Counted from the stretch's first letter, positions 7,779 to 17,410 are shown. The stretch: DNA of 33,868 nt from an uncultured Veillonella sp. (GCA_900556785.1 USQK01000010.1:1-33868); one strand, 5' to 3'. Numbers and translations are program-made. Notes: a model not told the origin generated them from the letters alone.

Positions 7779-7822
7779 ACTATATCTACGATGATTACTT
7801 ACTGAGCTACTTAACTATAACC

Positions 7823-7855
7823 AAAAAGAGGATACATCTTATAGATATATCCTCT
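7823..7855 (-). terminator. terminator of the YabE-like gene
   Basis: On the minus strand a stem AGAGGATAtATCT / AGATGTATCCTCT with one mismatch and a short loop is followed by TTTTT. It lies about 12 nt after the stop of the 3D-domain gene. Confidence 0.85.
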
Positions 7856-7866
7856 AAATCATCATA

Positions 7867-8844
7867 TTAGTCCAATACGTATACTGTAACGTCTTGGCGA
7901 CCAAAGTCCATAGCCTCACCATAAGAGTCCATTACAAGGTCGATTTTATTACCCACAATAGCACCACCTGTATCGGCTGCAATAGCTTCACCGTAACCAG
8001 GAATAAATAAACGTGTGCCTAATGGAATAACATCTGGGTCAACAGCTGCAATACCACGTACTGCAGGTACACCAGTAGCTGTAATACCAGCGCCATCACC
8101 ATCGCCAGCAAGGTAAGCAGAAGCTTCCATTACAATAGCACGAGATGAGCGACCAGCAATATTACGAGATGTAGTCACTTCACGAGTACCTTCTTTAATA
8201 ATAGTAGGTACCATTTCGCGTTGTGTTACTTTAGATACGTCGTTAGTCTTAATAACTGTACCATTACTATATAATGTTTCACGTTGCACTCGTTCTAAAC
8301 CAGGTTGACCAACTTGAACAACCTCTTCTTCACCTTGTGCCATTGTATCATCTTTTTGTCGAATTACTTGAATAGCAATTTCTTGATCTACAGTAGACAA
8401 GGATCGACTAGTTACTTGTGCAATTGTAATATGTGTACCACTTAATACAGAACCATTTGCATCGCCTACTACAGCGTAGTTAGGCATTTTGAAACCAAGT
8501 TCATTAGCAACGCCTTGTGCAGTTGTTTCTGTTGTGAAAACAGCTCTAGTCTTACCATTAACAGTTACATAAACTGGAATGGCACGTACAACAGTTAATG
8601 TTGTACCATTTTGAACAGATGTTGAGCTGGAAATAACTTTATCATTTGGATTTAATTTAACCCCGGCATCGCGTACGATACCTTCGTTAGAATTTAAATG
8701 TGTTCTAACAGTGTGTGCTGCACCATCTACCATAACGGTTACGGTTTTATCATTATAAGAAAAACCTGTCATAGTTACAGCTGTTACAATCAATCCTGCA
8801 ACAACAGACGAAATATATCGTTTGTGTGTCTTATGAATTCTCAT
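7867..8844 (-). CDS. YabE-like secreted G5/3D-domain cell-wall protein
   Basis: The 325-aa protein starts with a basic stretch and a hydrophobic segment (RYISSVVAGLIVTAVTMTGF, residues 9-28), a signal peptide or N-terminal anchor. Two DUF348-like repeats follow (about 34-125; VTVMVDGAAHTVRTH, then VYVTVNGKTRAVFT), then a G5-type region (about 150-225). The C-terminal 3D domain (about 235-325) has TATGVPA, VDPDVIPLGTRLFI, the acidic motif ADTGGAI and KIDLVMDSYGEA. Such domains occur in YabE, Rpf-like and MltA-like murein-acting proteins, so it probably acts on peptidoglycan. GGAGGG precedes the ATG. In B. subtilis yabE lies beside rnmV-rsmA, and here it lies about 4 kb away from them. Confidence 0.9.
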   Translation of the reverse strand: MRIHKTHKRYISSVVAGLIVTAVTMTGFSYNDKTVTVMVDGAAHTVRTHLNSNEGIVRDAGVKLNPNDKVISSSTSVQNGTTLTVVRAIPVYVTVNGKTRAVFTTETTAQGVANELGFKMPNYAVVGDANGSVLSGTHITIAQVTSRSLSTVDQEIAIQVIRQKDDTMAQGEEEVVQVGQPGLERVQRETLYSNGTVIKTNDVSKVTQREMVPTIIKEGTREVTTSRNIAGRSSRAIVMEASAYLAGDGDGAGITATGVPAVRGIAAVDPDVIPLGTRLFIPGYGEAIAADTGGAIVGNKIDLVMDSYGEAMDFGRQDVTVYVLD

Positions 8845-8870
8845 ATTGTAATCCCTCCTGTAATGTAACT

Positions 8871-8900
8871 ATTCTACTACAGATAGATATAACCTGTCAA
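8871..8900 (-). promoter_or_regulatory. strong promoter of the YabE-like gene
   Basis: Minus strand: TTGACA (8895-8900), 18-nt spacer, TAGAAT (8871-8876), 27 nt before the ATG. This is the best-matching housekeeping-type promoter in the window. A TAACCT-N12-AGGTTA palindrome (8890-8913) overlaps its -35. Confidence 0.75.
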
Positions 8901-8913
8901 ACGATATAGGTTA

Positions 8914-9190
8914 ACAATAAGAGATAAACGCTTGTAAATACTGAGTTTTAAGTTATTTTATTTTCTATATTTTTCGCAAAAGTCCACTGTGTACGTACAT
9001 ATCGATATTTCTTAATACTATACAATATATTCCGAATTGTGTACATATATACGATACCACTACTATATATAGTATGTTGGTTTTTTTTATAATATAAATT
9101 GTATTTTTATGTGTTTTTGAATTGTTACCAATTTTTTCTACACATCCCGAAACTTCATTTTTATCTCATTTTTAAATATGTATACATGTA
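8914..9190. other. AT-rich intergenic region without genes
   Basis: Between the YabE-like promoter and the ppk terminator. No ORF with a ribosome binding site on either strand, no tRNA and no recognised riboswitch. It contains several short TA-rich palindromes (such as ACTATATATAGT at 9061-9072) and T runs, with no structure I can assign. Confidence 0.5.
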
Positions 9191-9216
9191 AAAAAGCCTG
9201 TAAAAACAGGCTTTTT
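9191..9216 (-). terminator. terminator of the ppx-ppk operon
   Basis: 11-bp perfect stem AAAAAGCCTGT / ACAGGCTTTTT with an AAAA loop, about 55 nt after the ppk stop, with a T run in the minus-strand direction. Confidence 0.9.
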
Positions 9217-9270
9217 CACTATTATGAAAATGTATTAAAATTCATCATTCAACACTACGTATGAATTTCA

Positions 9271-11388
9271 CTATTTATTCATCTTAAACATTGGTTGTAA
9301 CCGCTCAATTACGGTCATTGACTCCTTATGCTCATGGGCAATAGCCTCTTTCATAAGTTCTTCTTGAGCAGAAATTGGATGTTCTCGATCATTAATTTTA
9401 CGATATGAACCATCGGCTCTCATAATATGAGCTTTTAAGGTATCTTCTAAATATAAATTCAATATAGCTTTAACGCGCTCCTTATGGCGTTTATCTTCAA
9501 TAGGAATCATAAGTTCTACACGTTCATTTAAATTTCTTGGCATCCAGTCTGCACTAGATAAGAATAGACTTTCATTTCCCCCATTTCGGAAATAGAATAG
9601 ACGATGATGTTCCAAGAACCGTCCTACCACTGAACGTACCGTTATATTATCGCTGACACTGGCAATACCAGGTCTTAGTGTACAAATACCACGAACTATA
9701 AGATCTATGCGAACACCTGCAGCAGAGGCTTCATATAATTTAGCAATAACTTCTTTATCAAGCAAGGAATTCATTTTACCAATAATATATGCTTCTTCGC
9801 CTTGTTTAGCGAATTCTATTTCACGGTCAATTAATTCCATTATTTTTTCCCGCAAATTTAAAGGGGCTACAATAAATTTATTCCAAATTGGAGGATCGGA
9901 ATAGCCAGAAATTAAATTAAAGAAACGAGATGCATCATCGCCATATTCATCGTTGCACGTAAATATGCCACAGTCCGTATACATTCGAGCCGTCTTACCA
10001 TTATAGTTACCTGTAGCTAAATGAACGTAACGTCTAATACCTGCATCCTCTCTGCGCACAACCATGGTAATCTTAGAATGAGTTTTAAGACCTTTCAAAC
10101 CATAAATTACATGACAACCTGCCTTTTCTAAGCGGCGTGCCATATGGATATTATTCTCTTCATCAAAGCGTGCTTTAACCTCCATAAGTACGGTTACTTG
10201 CTTCCCATTATCCGCAGCCTTAATCAAGGATGCAATAATTGGAGAATCCCCACTTACGCGATACAAGGTTTGTTTAATAGCGAGCACATCTGGATCTGTA
10301 GCTGCTTGTGCAATAAATTGTTCTACTACAGCAAAAGACTCAAAAGGATGGTGGACGAAAAGATCTTGTTTTCCAATAACAGAAAATAGACTTTCACCTT
10401 CATGATTAACTAATTCACTAGGTAGTTTAGGTTCAAATGGTACATAACGAAGCTGGTCAAGGCCTGGGTAGTTACAGAAATTAAAGTACATACGACAATC
10501 AAGATGACCGTCTATACGGTATACATCCTTTGGTTCTAATTCAACACTGGTAAGCACAAAGTCTAATAAATTATCCTTTACCTCACCGCACACCTCTAAT
10601 CGTACCGCATCACCACGACGGCGACGACGCAAAGATGCCTCTACTTCCGATAGCAAATCTGTAGCTTCTTCTTCATCGATTTCTAAATCTGCATCACGAG
10701 TAATTCGAAACACCATATAATCTTCGATGCCATAACCTTGGAAAAACTGATTTGCGTAATATGTAATGACGTCCTCTAGGTAAACGAATCGATGTTCCTT
10801 ATTCCCTCGACTTGGGATTTCAATAATACGATCGAGTACGGATGGAATTGGCAAGATAGCAATCTTATAATCCTTAGTACCATCTGGTTGTATTTGAAAG
10901 ATACGCACAATAGCATTGATGGTATGATTTGTTAAAAATGGGAATGGATGACCAGAGTCAACGGCTAATGGCGTTACAACAGGATAGATATGTTCTTCAA
11001 AATAGTGACGTAACCAAGCCTTAGATTTCACATCTAACTGTTCTGGATAGGTAAAATAAAATCCATGAGATTCTAATTCAGACAATACATTCTTTAAATA
11101 TGTACTTTGCATCGATACGAGGCGCTGTACAGACTCATCAATAGCCTTTAACTGTGCCTTAGCATCCATATGAGCAGCATCGTACTTAACAATGCCATTC
11201 ACAACTTGATGGCGTAAACCAGCTACGCGAATCATAAAGAACTCATCTAAATTAGAGCTAGCAATGGCAATAAATCGGAGTCGTTCTAATAACGGAGTAT
11301 TTGTATCAATAGACTCTAATAGGACGCGCTGATTAAACTTTAACCAAGACAATTCACGATTAAAATAATACTTTGCATTATTGAACAT
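9271..11388 (-). CDS. ppk1: polyphosphate kinase 1
   Basis: PPK1 reversibly builds inorganic polyphosphate from the gamma phosphate of ATP. At 705 aa it has the usual length. The N-terminal domain begins FNRELSWLKFNQRVL. The phosphorylated histidine is probably H437 in KTHSKITMV, equivalent to H435 of E. coli PPK. HLATGNYN (456-463) and LEHHRLFYF (592-600, a second active-site His) follow. Its start overlaps the end of the preceding Ppx-like gene by 11 nt, and the RBS GGAGGGGAT lies inside that gene, so the two are translationally coupled. It is last in a three-gene operon whose first gene would degrade the polymer this enzyme makes. Confidence 0.96.
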   Translation of the reverse strand: MFNNAKYYFNRELSWLKFNQRVLLESIDTNTPLLERLRFIAIASSNLDEFFMIRVAGLRHQVVNGIVKYDAAHMDAKAQLKAIDESVQRLVSMQSTYLKNVLSELESHGFYFTYPEQLDVKSKAWLRHYFEEHIYPVVTPLAVDSGHPFPFLTNHTINAIVRIFQIQPDGTKDYKIAILPIPSVLDRIIEIPSRGNKEHRFVYLEDVITYYANQFFQGYGIEDYMVFRITRDADLEIDEEEATDLLSEVEASLRRRRRGDAVRLEVCGEVKDNLLDFVLTSVELEPKDVYRIDGHLDCRMYFNFCNYPGLDQLRYVPFEPKLPSELVNHEGESLFSVIGKQDLFVHHPFESFAVVEQFIAQAATDPDVLAIKQTLYRVSGDSPIIASLIKAADNGKQVTVLMEVKARFDEENNIHMARRLEKAGCHVIYGLKGLKTHSKITMVVRREDAGIRRYVHLATGNYNGKTARMYTDCGIFTCNDEYGDDASRFFNLISGYSDPPIWNKFIVAPLNLREKIMELIDREIEFAKQGEEAYIIGKMNSLLDKEVIAKLYEASAAGVRIDLIVRGICTLRPGIASVSDNITVRSVVGRFLEHHRLFYFRNGGNESLFLSSADWMPRNLNERVELMIPIEDKRHKERVKAILNLYLEDTLKAHIMRADGSYRKINDREHPISAQEELMKEAIAHEHKESMTVIERLQPMFKMNK

Positions 11389-12943
11389 GACGATCCCCTC
11401 CCCTTACTAGTACGATTTCCATACCAAATACCTCTGTAAAGTATTCAGAATCGCGATTAAAGGTCCACCATTCTAAGGAGATATCCTCATTAGTACGACA
11501 GAATACATATAGTACATTATCTCTTTCTTCCAATGTTACATCAGAGATTTTTTGATTGCTCCCCGCGTCGAGTGCACAAGCAACACGAATAATTGCTACT
11601 AGCTTCGTAACCTGAATTTTTTGTAATTCTGTTAATGCATTGAAATACGCATCGTCATCATTTGGTGTTCCCTTGTAGTGGTAATATACAACATTAGCTA
11701 CTACTTGTTTTTCTTCTTCTGAAAGCCCAAATATATCGGTCCCCATTACGATATGATACGCATGCTCCCCATGATTTCGTAAATTTACAAACTTGCCAAC
11801 CGAGCAAAGAATGGAAGCTATACGACATAAATATCCCCATCGTTCCGGTAAGCCTTTATGGCGTAAAGCGTTACAGAATAAAGCGCTAAACTTTTCTACC
11901 TCCGCATCATGAATACGGTCTGTATGATATCTGGCGGCCACAGCACGGGCTAACTGTGCATTTTGCTCCCGCAACTGATACATAAATGGATTATTCTCTG
12001 ACTCTACCCCATAGAACCAACTAATGCCTTGAGAGAATGAAAAGCTACTAAAAATTAAAGATTTCGGCCCTATAGCCGTAATAATTTCATTAAATAAAAT
12101 CATGGTAGGCATTAAAATATTAGCCTTATATTCAGGTAATTTATAACGGTTCATCAACTTTGTTGCAGTTACACCATCAAAAGAATTAATAAGACCTTTA
12201 AATCGTTCTGGCTCAACAGTAATGATATCTTCTTTATTATTTTCTTGTCCCATTAAATGAGTCATATATTGCGCTTCGTCACCAGATAAGACAATACTAT
12301 CAATATTAAAGGTTTGTAGTTCTTCACGGAGTGGTCCAATCATACGATGTAAATATTCCGTAATAGCCCTTGGAAATGATATAGAAGATCGTTGATTTCG
12401 ATTAAATGACTCCATAACACGTAAGGAACCACTATGCATATTGCGTTGGAACAGTAAGCTTTCACCACGCCAAACTGTTAAACCGACCCCACCAGATGTA
12501 ATATCTAAGAATAATGTAGCCTTTGTAGGATCAGTTAGATGGTATTGATGTGTCATCTTGTAATATAGTAAGGCGTATTTGTAATATACCTCTTTCGGCA
12601 TATCGATGACCTCAACACGCATCCCTGTTTGAATATAAATTTGATCTAAAATACTACGACGATTAGTAGCCTCACGTATTACTGTCGTACCATATAGTTT
12701 GGAACGAGTCACGCCATAATCGGCCATTAATTGCTTATATCCCTTTAAAATATGACAGATTTCTTCAATTGTTTTAAAACTCAACCGAGAGGTTTGAAAT
12801 AACTCCTCCCCAAAGGTTACTTCTCGCGCTGCATAATCGATGACACGTACATCGTCTATGCCTTTATACTCTAATATGGTAATGCTCATGCTACTGGAGC
12901 CCACATGTAACACCGCATATCGTAATGCTTTTGGTAATGCCAT
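11378..12943 (-). CDS. divergent Ppx/GppA-like protein, probably catalytically impaired
   Basis: A 521-aa protein with the same two-part layout as the Ppx encoded just upstream: an ASKHA-fold N-terminal half and an HD-like C-terminal half. Key residues are altered. The first phosphate motif reads VLHVGSSS, with His13 where the canonical Asp stands. The second reads FLDITSGGVGL (D147). The catalytic-Glu region reads DMPKEVYYK instead of AGEEEARLG, keeping one Glu at most. The GIGGTARNI adenosine/phosphate motif is replaced by VLSGDEAQY. In the HD half, LLHDIGK becomes ILCSVGK (C380-S381). The frame is intact, AAGGAGG precedes the start, and it shares TAATG with ppx and overlaps ppk1. Conserved coupling without an active site suggests a regulatory or partner role, but that is inference. 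Confidence 0.85.
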   Translation of the reverse strand: MALPKALRYAVLHVGSSSMSITILEYKGIDDVRVIDYAAREVTFGEELFQTSRLSFKTIEEICHILKGYKQLMADYGVTRSKLYGTTVIREATNRRSILDQIYIQTGMRVEVIDMPKEVYYKYALLYYKMTHQYHLTDPTKATLFLDITSGGVGLTVWRGESLLFQRNMHSGSLRVMESFNRNQRSSISFPRAITEYLHRMIGPLREELQTFNIDSIVLSGDEAQYMTHLMGQENNKEDIITVEPERFKGLINSFDGVTATKLMNRYKLPEYKANILMPTMILFNEIITAIGPKSLIFSSFSFSQGISWFYGVESENNPFMYQLREQNAQLARAVAARYHTDRIHDAEVEKFSALFCNALRHKGLPERWGYLCRIASILCSVGKFVNLRNHGEHAYHIVMGTDIFGLSEEEKQVVANVVYYHYKGTPNDDDAYFNALTELQKIQVTKLVAIIRVACALDAGSNQKISDVTLEERDNVLYVFCRTNEDISLEWWTFNRDSEYFTEVFGMEIVLVRGGDRHVQ

Positions 12944-14490
12944 TATGCCTCCTTACGAGATTCATGCCACTCTATTTCTAATATTTTCTTGAATTCCTTT
13001 TTGAAAGATTTTGAAAGCTTTTCTACAGCAGTTTTCGTGACACTTACATCGCGTCCCTCTAGGTAAAATACCTTTATAACTACACTCGTATATTTAATAT
13101 TTACCTCTAACCGCTTAATAAATTGTTCATGACTTTCATCAAGAGCCTCTGCTATGGCTAAAATAATGGAAAGTTTTTGCCCTAATAAACGTTGCTCTTG
13201 ATCTAATAATTTACCATACAAGAAATTTTTATATTCCTTTGGTGTCAATCCATGAGAGTTCATCACTAAAAATGCACTAAAAGCTTGTTCCACATGGGAA
13301 ATACCATATAAATTACTATTAACTAACATGTAACAACCATGGCGGGCATGACTATAATAGTTAACTCGTTTGCCTATATCATGCAATAATCCCGCTGCGA
13401 TTAAGCATCGTCTAAAATTCTTATCCGCCTTATGAAGTGGCTCTAATGCATCATACAAATTGGTAGCTAATTTCGTAATATACTTAGCATGCACTAGCTC
13501 ATGCTTTGTCATACCTAGCAGTACATTTTCCGCAGAGTGGACTAAAATATCTTCGATAATTGAATTTCCACCTAAATAATACTCTCCATAATAATCGTAA
13601 AACAAACCTTCCCGTAAACCGCAACCGCCCACAACGAGTGTCTTAGTATTTACATAGTTAAATAGTTCATCCACTATAGTAAGCCCTGCAATGATAATAT
13701 CTGCACGGTCCGATGATAAACCACTAATTTTTTTACGAGCCTCTAAGGATTTACCTTTTACATCTTCCAAGATTTCGTGAAATCTATGATATGGTAGTTC
13801 ATAGTTATGTAGTTTCGTAATAGGATATGATAGCTTACGTTGATCTATTTTAGCAATATTACGAGCTGTACCACCTATACCTAATAGAGGTAGTTTTATA
13901 TTTTGAAGCCACGTATGTTCCTTAATAGTTTTCTTTACGGCCTTCGTCATCTTCTCTAGTTCCTTAGGAGTATACTCATCACCTTTTTGATAGGTTCCTG
14001 TTAAGGTTAGAGCCCCTATAGGTAAGCTAACAGCTTTCACAATATGTCGATTTTTTACTAGCGTTACCTCTGTACTAGCACCGCCTAAGTCAAAAATAAT
14101 AAAATCTTTAAGGCCAATCGTGTTGATAACCCCAAGGAATCCAAGGCGCGCCTCTTCTTCACCAGCAATACATTCTAAATCTAGACCTGTTCGTTCTTTT
14201 ACGGCTTTAATAAAAGCATCCCCATTTTTAGCTAGACGTACTGCAGCCGTAGCAACAGCTTTTATGGTATCTACCTCCATAGCGTCAGCCATATGAACAA
14301 AGCCTTTTAAAGCACGCAGAGAGCGCTCCATTGGCTCATTTGTTAACTCATGAGTGCCCCACATATTTTCACTTAAACGGACACTCTCTTTTTCTTGGTA
14401 TATGAGACGATAACTGCCGGTCTTAGAAATCTCATAAATGACAAAACGAACGGAGTTGGATCCTAAATCTATAAATGCAATACGTTTCAT
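12943..14490 (-). CDS. ppx: exopolyphosphatase / guanosine pentaphosphate phosphatase family protein
   Basis: Ppx/GppA enzymes remove terminal phosphates from polyphosphate or convert pppGpp to ppGpp; which one applies here cannot be decided. The N-terminal ASKHA domain has FIDLGSNSVRF (D8), the catalytic Glu region AGEEEARLGFLG (110-121), FDLGGASTE (D134) and GIGGTARNI. The C-terminal part has an intact HD motif, LLHDIGKRV (H370-D371), with SHARHG further on. At 515 aa it matches the long Ppx type that carries an HD-like C-terminal region. GAGGT stands before the ATG. First gene of the operon with a degenerate paralogue and ppk1; the stop overlaps the next start as TAATG. Confidence 0.92.
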   Translation of the reverse strand: MKRIAFIDLGSNSVRFVIYEISKTGSYRLIYQEKESVRLSENMWGTHELTNEPMERSLRALKGFVHMADAMEVDTIKAVATAAVRLAKNGDAFIKAVKERTGLDLECIAGEEEARLGFLGVINTIGLKDFIIFDLGGASTEVTLVKNRHIVKAVSLPIGALTLTGTYQKGDEYTPKELEKMTKAVKKTIKEHTWLQNIKLPLLGIGGTARNIAKIDQRKLSYPITKLHNYELPYHRFHEILEDVKGKSLEARKKISGLSSDRADIIIAGLTIVDELFNYVNTKTLVVGGCGLREGLFYDYYGEYYLGGNSIIEDILVHSAENVLLGMTKHELVHAKYITKLATNLYDALEPLHKADKNFRRCLIAAGLLHDIGKRVNYYSHARHGCYMLVNSNLYGISHVEQAFSAFLVMNSHGLTPKEYKNFLYGKLLDQEQRLLGQKLSIILAIAEALDESHEQFIKRLEVNIKYTSVVIKVFYLEGRDVSVTKTAVEKLSKSFKKEFKKILEIEWHESRKEA

Positions 14491-14546
14491 GCTACTAACC
14501 TCGACTTACTATAGTTCAGTATGAATATACTTTAGTATACCATAGA

Positions 14547-14584
14547 AAAACGCGATTCTCACCGATAAGGGAGAATCGCGTTTT
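14547..14584 (-). terminator. terminator of the holB-to-tatD operon
   Basis: 14-bp perfect stem AAAACGCGATTCTC / GAGAATCGCGTTTT with a 10-nt loop, about 110 nt after the tatD stop, T run on the minus strand. It separates this transcript from the ppx-ppk operon, whose own promoter must lie in the following 55 nt. Confidence 0.92.
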
Positions 14585-14693
14585 ATAATTTATGATTCAA
14601 ATGAGTCTGAATGGATACCCTAAGAATTAGAACAATGCCATTAGACGTTTACAATATTTTATTTACCAGCATTTATATTGACTAGTATCAAAA

Positions 14694-15464
14694 TTATTCA
14701 ATACCGAATACACGTTTACCATTATTATAGGTAATCTCACAGAACTCATCTACATCCATACCTTTAAGGCCAGCAATTTCCTCTGCTACAAACTGAGTCT
14801 TGCTTGGGTCATTGCGACGGCCTCTAAATGGAGGTGGTGTCAAATATGGTGAGTCTGTTTCAATAAGAATTCGATCTAATGGTACTTGTTTAGCTACTTC
14901 TTTAAGGTTTGTAGACTTAGGGAATACTACAGGGCCCGCAAAGGATATGTAGAAACCTAATTTAATAGCTTCTTTTGCCATTTCCCAGCTACCAGAGTAG
15001 CAGTGGAAAATGCCCCAATTATCCTTACCTTCATTGCGCAAGATATTCATAATATCCCCATGTGCATCGCGGTCATGAATGATAATTGGTAAATCTACTT
15101 CACGAGCAAGCTCTAGTTGACGAATGAATACGCGTTTTTGTGTTTCACGGTCAGAAAAATCATAGTAATAATCTAAGCCAATTTCACCGATTGCACGTAC
15201 TTTATCATTATTAAGGGCTTGATCCTTATAGAACTCATAGTCTTCTTCTGTAAAATCTTTAGACTCATGAGGATGTGTACCTACAGCAGCATATAAACAA
15301 TCATACTGTTCCGCCAAAGCTAGTCCTGATTCAACAGTACCTCGGTCGACCCCTGGAATCATAATATATTCTACGCCTGCATCAAAGCAAGCTTGTAACA
15401 TCTCATCACGGTCGTTATCAAAACGACCGTCATTTACATGAGCATGTGAATCAAAGAGCTTCAT
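14694..15464 (-). CDS. tatD: TatD-family metal-dependent deoxyribonuclease
   Basis: TatD-family hydrolases are 3'-5' exonucleases or repair nucleases with a metal-centred TIM barrel. The 256-aa protein has the metal ligands in order: FDSHAHV (His7, His9), EIGLDYYYD, IIHDRDAH, FHCYSGS and ETDSPYLTPPPFRGRRN. The ATG overlaps the metG stop as TAATG, so translation is coupled. The metG-tatD adjacency is also found in Bacillus (metS-yabD). Confidence 0.95.
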   Translation of the reverse strand: MKLFDSHAHVNDGRFDNDRDEMLQACFDAGVEYIMIPGVDRGTVESGLALAEQYDCLYAAVGTHPHESKDFTEEDYEFYKDQALNNDKVRAIGEIGLDYYYDFSDRETQKRVFIRQLELAREVDLPIIIHDRDAHGDIMNILRNEGKDNWGIFHCYSGSWEMAKEAIKLGFYISFAGPVVFPKSTNLKEVAKQVPLDRILIETDSPYLTPPPFRGRRNDPSKTQFVAEEIAGLKGMDVDEFCEITYNNGKRVFGIE

Positions 15465-17410
15465 TATTTAACCACACTTCCTGCTGGTAAAGATTCGATA
15501 TTTGTTACTTCTAAATGTTCTTCCCAATCAGATGCGGACAAAATCATGCCATAAGACTCAATGCCCATCATCTTCTTAGGAGCCAAGTTAGCCAAGTAAA
15601 TTACCTTTTTACCAACCATAGCTTCTGGTTCATAATATTGAGAAATACCGCTTAATACTGTGCGTTCTTCAATACCGATATCCAATACAAATTTCAATAA
15701 TTTCTTGGACTTAGGAACCTTTTCACAGCTTACAACTTTTGCTACACGAAGATCTAATTTTTCAAAATCATCGTACGTAATGTTTTCTTTTAATGGTGGA
15801 ATATTAGATGTGTCTACAGCTTCTTCAACCTTCTCTTCCACAACAACTTCTACCATTTCAGGAATTTCAAAACGTGGGTAAATAGGATCACCTTTTACAA
15901 CCTTTGTACCTGTTCGAATTAAGCCCCAAACTTTTGCATCCTCAAGAGTAGCATCTGTAAATCCTACAAGTCCTAATTGGTCCCAGATTTTTGGAGCACC
16001 TACAGGGATAACAGGGCTTACTAAGATTGCAATGATACGCAATGCTTCTGCCAAGTGATACATAGCAGATTGCAAGCGTGCTTTGTCATGAGCATCTTCA
16101 GATTTGGCCAATACCCAAGGCATTGTTTCATCAATGTATTTATTCATGCGACCAATAAAGGACCATACAGTTTTGATAGCTTTATTAAGCTCCATATTTT
16201 CCATCGCCGCTTCAAAATCTTTTGCAGTTTGAACGGCTAATGTAGATACATCACGATCCAAATCATCCATATCATCGCATTTTGTAATCACACCACCATG
16301 GTATTTTTCAATCATCGCAATAGTACGGTTTAATAAGTTACCTAAATCATTAGATAAATCTGCATTAATTTTTGTAACGAAGTTAGGTAACGTAAAGTTG
16401 CCGTCATTACCTAACGTAATCTCGCTTAATAAGTAATAACGCAAAGAATCTGCACCATATGTATCAATCAATGGGATTGGATCGATTACGTTCCCCAAGG
16501 ATTTACTCATCTTTGTACCATCTACAATCATCCAACCGTGTCCAAATACCTTTTTTGGTAATGGCAACTCAAGGCTCATGAGCATCATAGGCCAAATAAT
16601 TGTATGGAAACGTACGATTTCCTTCCCCACTAAATGGAGATCTGCAGGCCAGTATTTTTTATATAGTTCACCATCACCATCAAATGGAGAGAGTGCACTA
16701 ATATAGTTCACTAATGCATCGAACCAAACATATACTACATGTTTAGGATCAAATGGGACCTTGATTCCCCAATCAAAGGATGTACGAGACACCGCCAAGT
16801 CTTCTAGACCTTGCTTTACAAATTGAATCATCTCATTACGACGAGATTCAGGCTGAATAAAGTCAGGATTCTCTTCAATAAACTTAAGCCATTGATCCGT
16901 ATATTTACCGAGTTTGAAGAAATAACTTTCCTCTTTAACACGCTCTACAGGGCGACCGCAATCCGGACAAGTATGATTAGGTCCTAGCTTCTGCTCTGTC
17001 CAAAAAGTTTCGTCCGGTGTACAATACCAGCCTTCATATTCGGCTTTGTAAATATCGCCCTTCTCATAAGCTTTTGTAAATAACGCTTGAACAACCTTTT
17101 CATGACGTTCATCGGTAGTCCGAATAAAATCGTCATTGGAAATATGCATTTTTTCCCACAATGCTTTAAAACCATTTACAATATTTGTAGTATATTCAAG
17201 AGGAGTAATGCCTTGTGCTTCTGCAGCACGTTGGATTTTTTGGCCATGTTCATCTGAACCAGTCAAAAAACGTACATCATATCCTGCTAATCGTTTAAAG
17301 CGTGCAATTGTATCGGCTACAGATGTACAATACGTATGACCAATGTGCAACTTAGCACTTGGATAATAAATAGGTGTCGTAATATAATACGTTTTCTTTG
17401 TGTCTCCCAT
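15464..17410 (-). CDS. metG: methionyl-tRNA synthetase
   Basis: Charges tRNA-Met. The 648-aa class I enzyme has HIGH at residues 22-25 (KLHIGHT) and KMSKS at 300-304 (GTKMSKSLGN). The zinc knuckle region holds C130, C148 and C151. The position expected for the fourth ligand holds Asp133 (CTPDETF), so a Cys3-Asp site or a weakened site is likely. The C-terminal part (about 540-648) is the EMAPII/Trbp111-type tRNA-binding domain that supports dimer formation. AAGGAGG precedes the ATG. Lies 34 nt after rsmI and overlaps tatD by 1 nt. Confidence 0.97.
   Translation of the reverse strand: MGDTKKTYYITTPIYYPSAKLHIGHTYCTSVADTIARFKRLAGYDVRFLTGSDEHGQKIQRAAEAQGITPLEYTTNIVNGFKALWEKMHISNDDFIRTTDERHEKVVQALFTKAYEKGDIYKAEYEGWYCTPDETFWTEQKLGPNHTCPDCGRPVERVKEESYFFKLGKYTDQWLKFIEENPDFIQPESRRNEMIQFVKQGLEDLAVSRTSFDWGIKVPFDPKHVVYVWFDALVNYISALSPFDGDGELYKKYWPADLHLVGKEIVRFHTIIWPMMLMSLELPLPKKVFGHGWMIVDGTKMSKSLGNVIDPIPLIDTYGADSLRYYLLSEITLGNDGNFTLPNFVTKINADLSNDLGNLLNRTIAMIEKYHGGVITKCDDMDDLDRDVSTLAVQTAKDFEAAMENMELNKAIKTVWSFIGRMNKYIDETMPWVLAKSEDAHDKARLQSAMYHLAEALRIIAILVSPVIPVGAPKIWDQLGLVGFTDATLEDAKVWGLIRTGTKVVKGDPIYPRFEIPEMVEVVVEEKVEEAVDTSNIPPLKENITYDDFEKLDLRVAKVVSCEKVPKSKKLLKFVLDIGIEERTVLSGISQYYEPEAMVGKKVIYLANLAPKKMMGIESYGMILSASDWEEHLEVTNIESLPAGSVVK

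Noticed and set aside
9022..9042. TATTCCGAATTGT, a partial PurBox match in the gap between the YabE-like gene and ppk1
   Set aside because: About 10 of 13 positions and no inverted partner at the right distance.
14508..14539. Candidate promoters for ppx (TATAGT and TATACT boxes)
   Set aside because: Neither has a usable -35 at the right spacing, so I left the ppx-ppk promoter unassigned.
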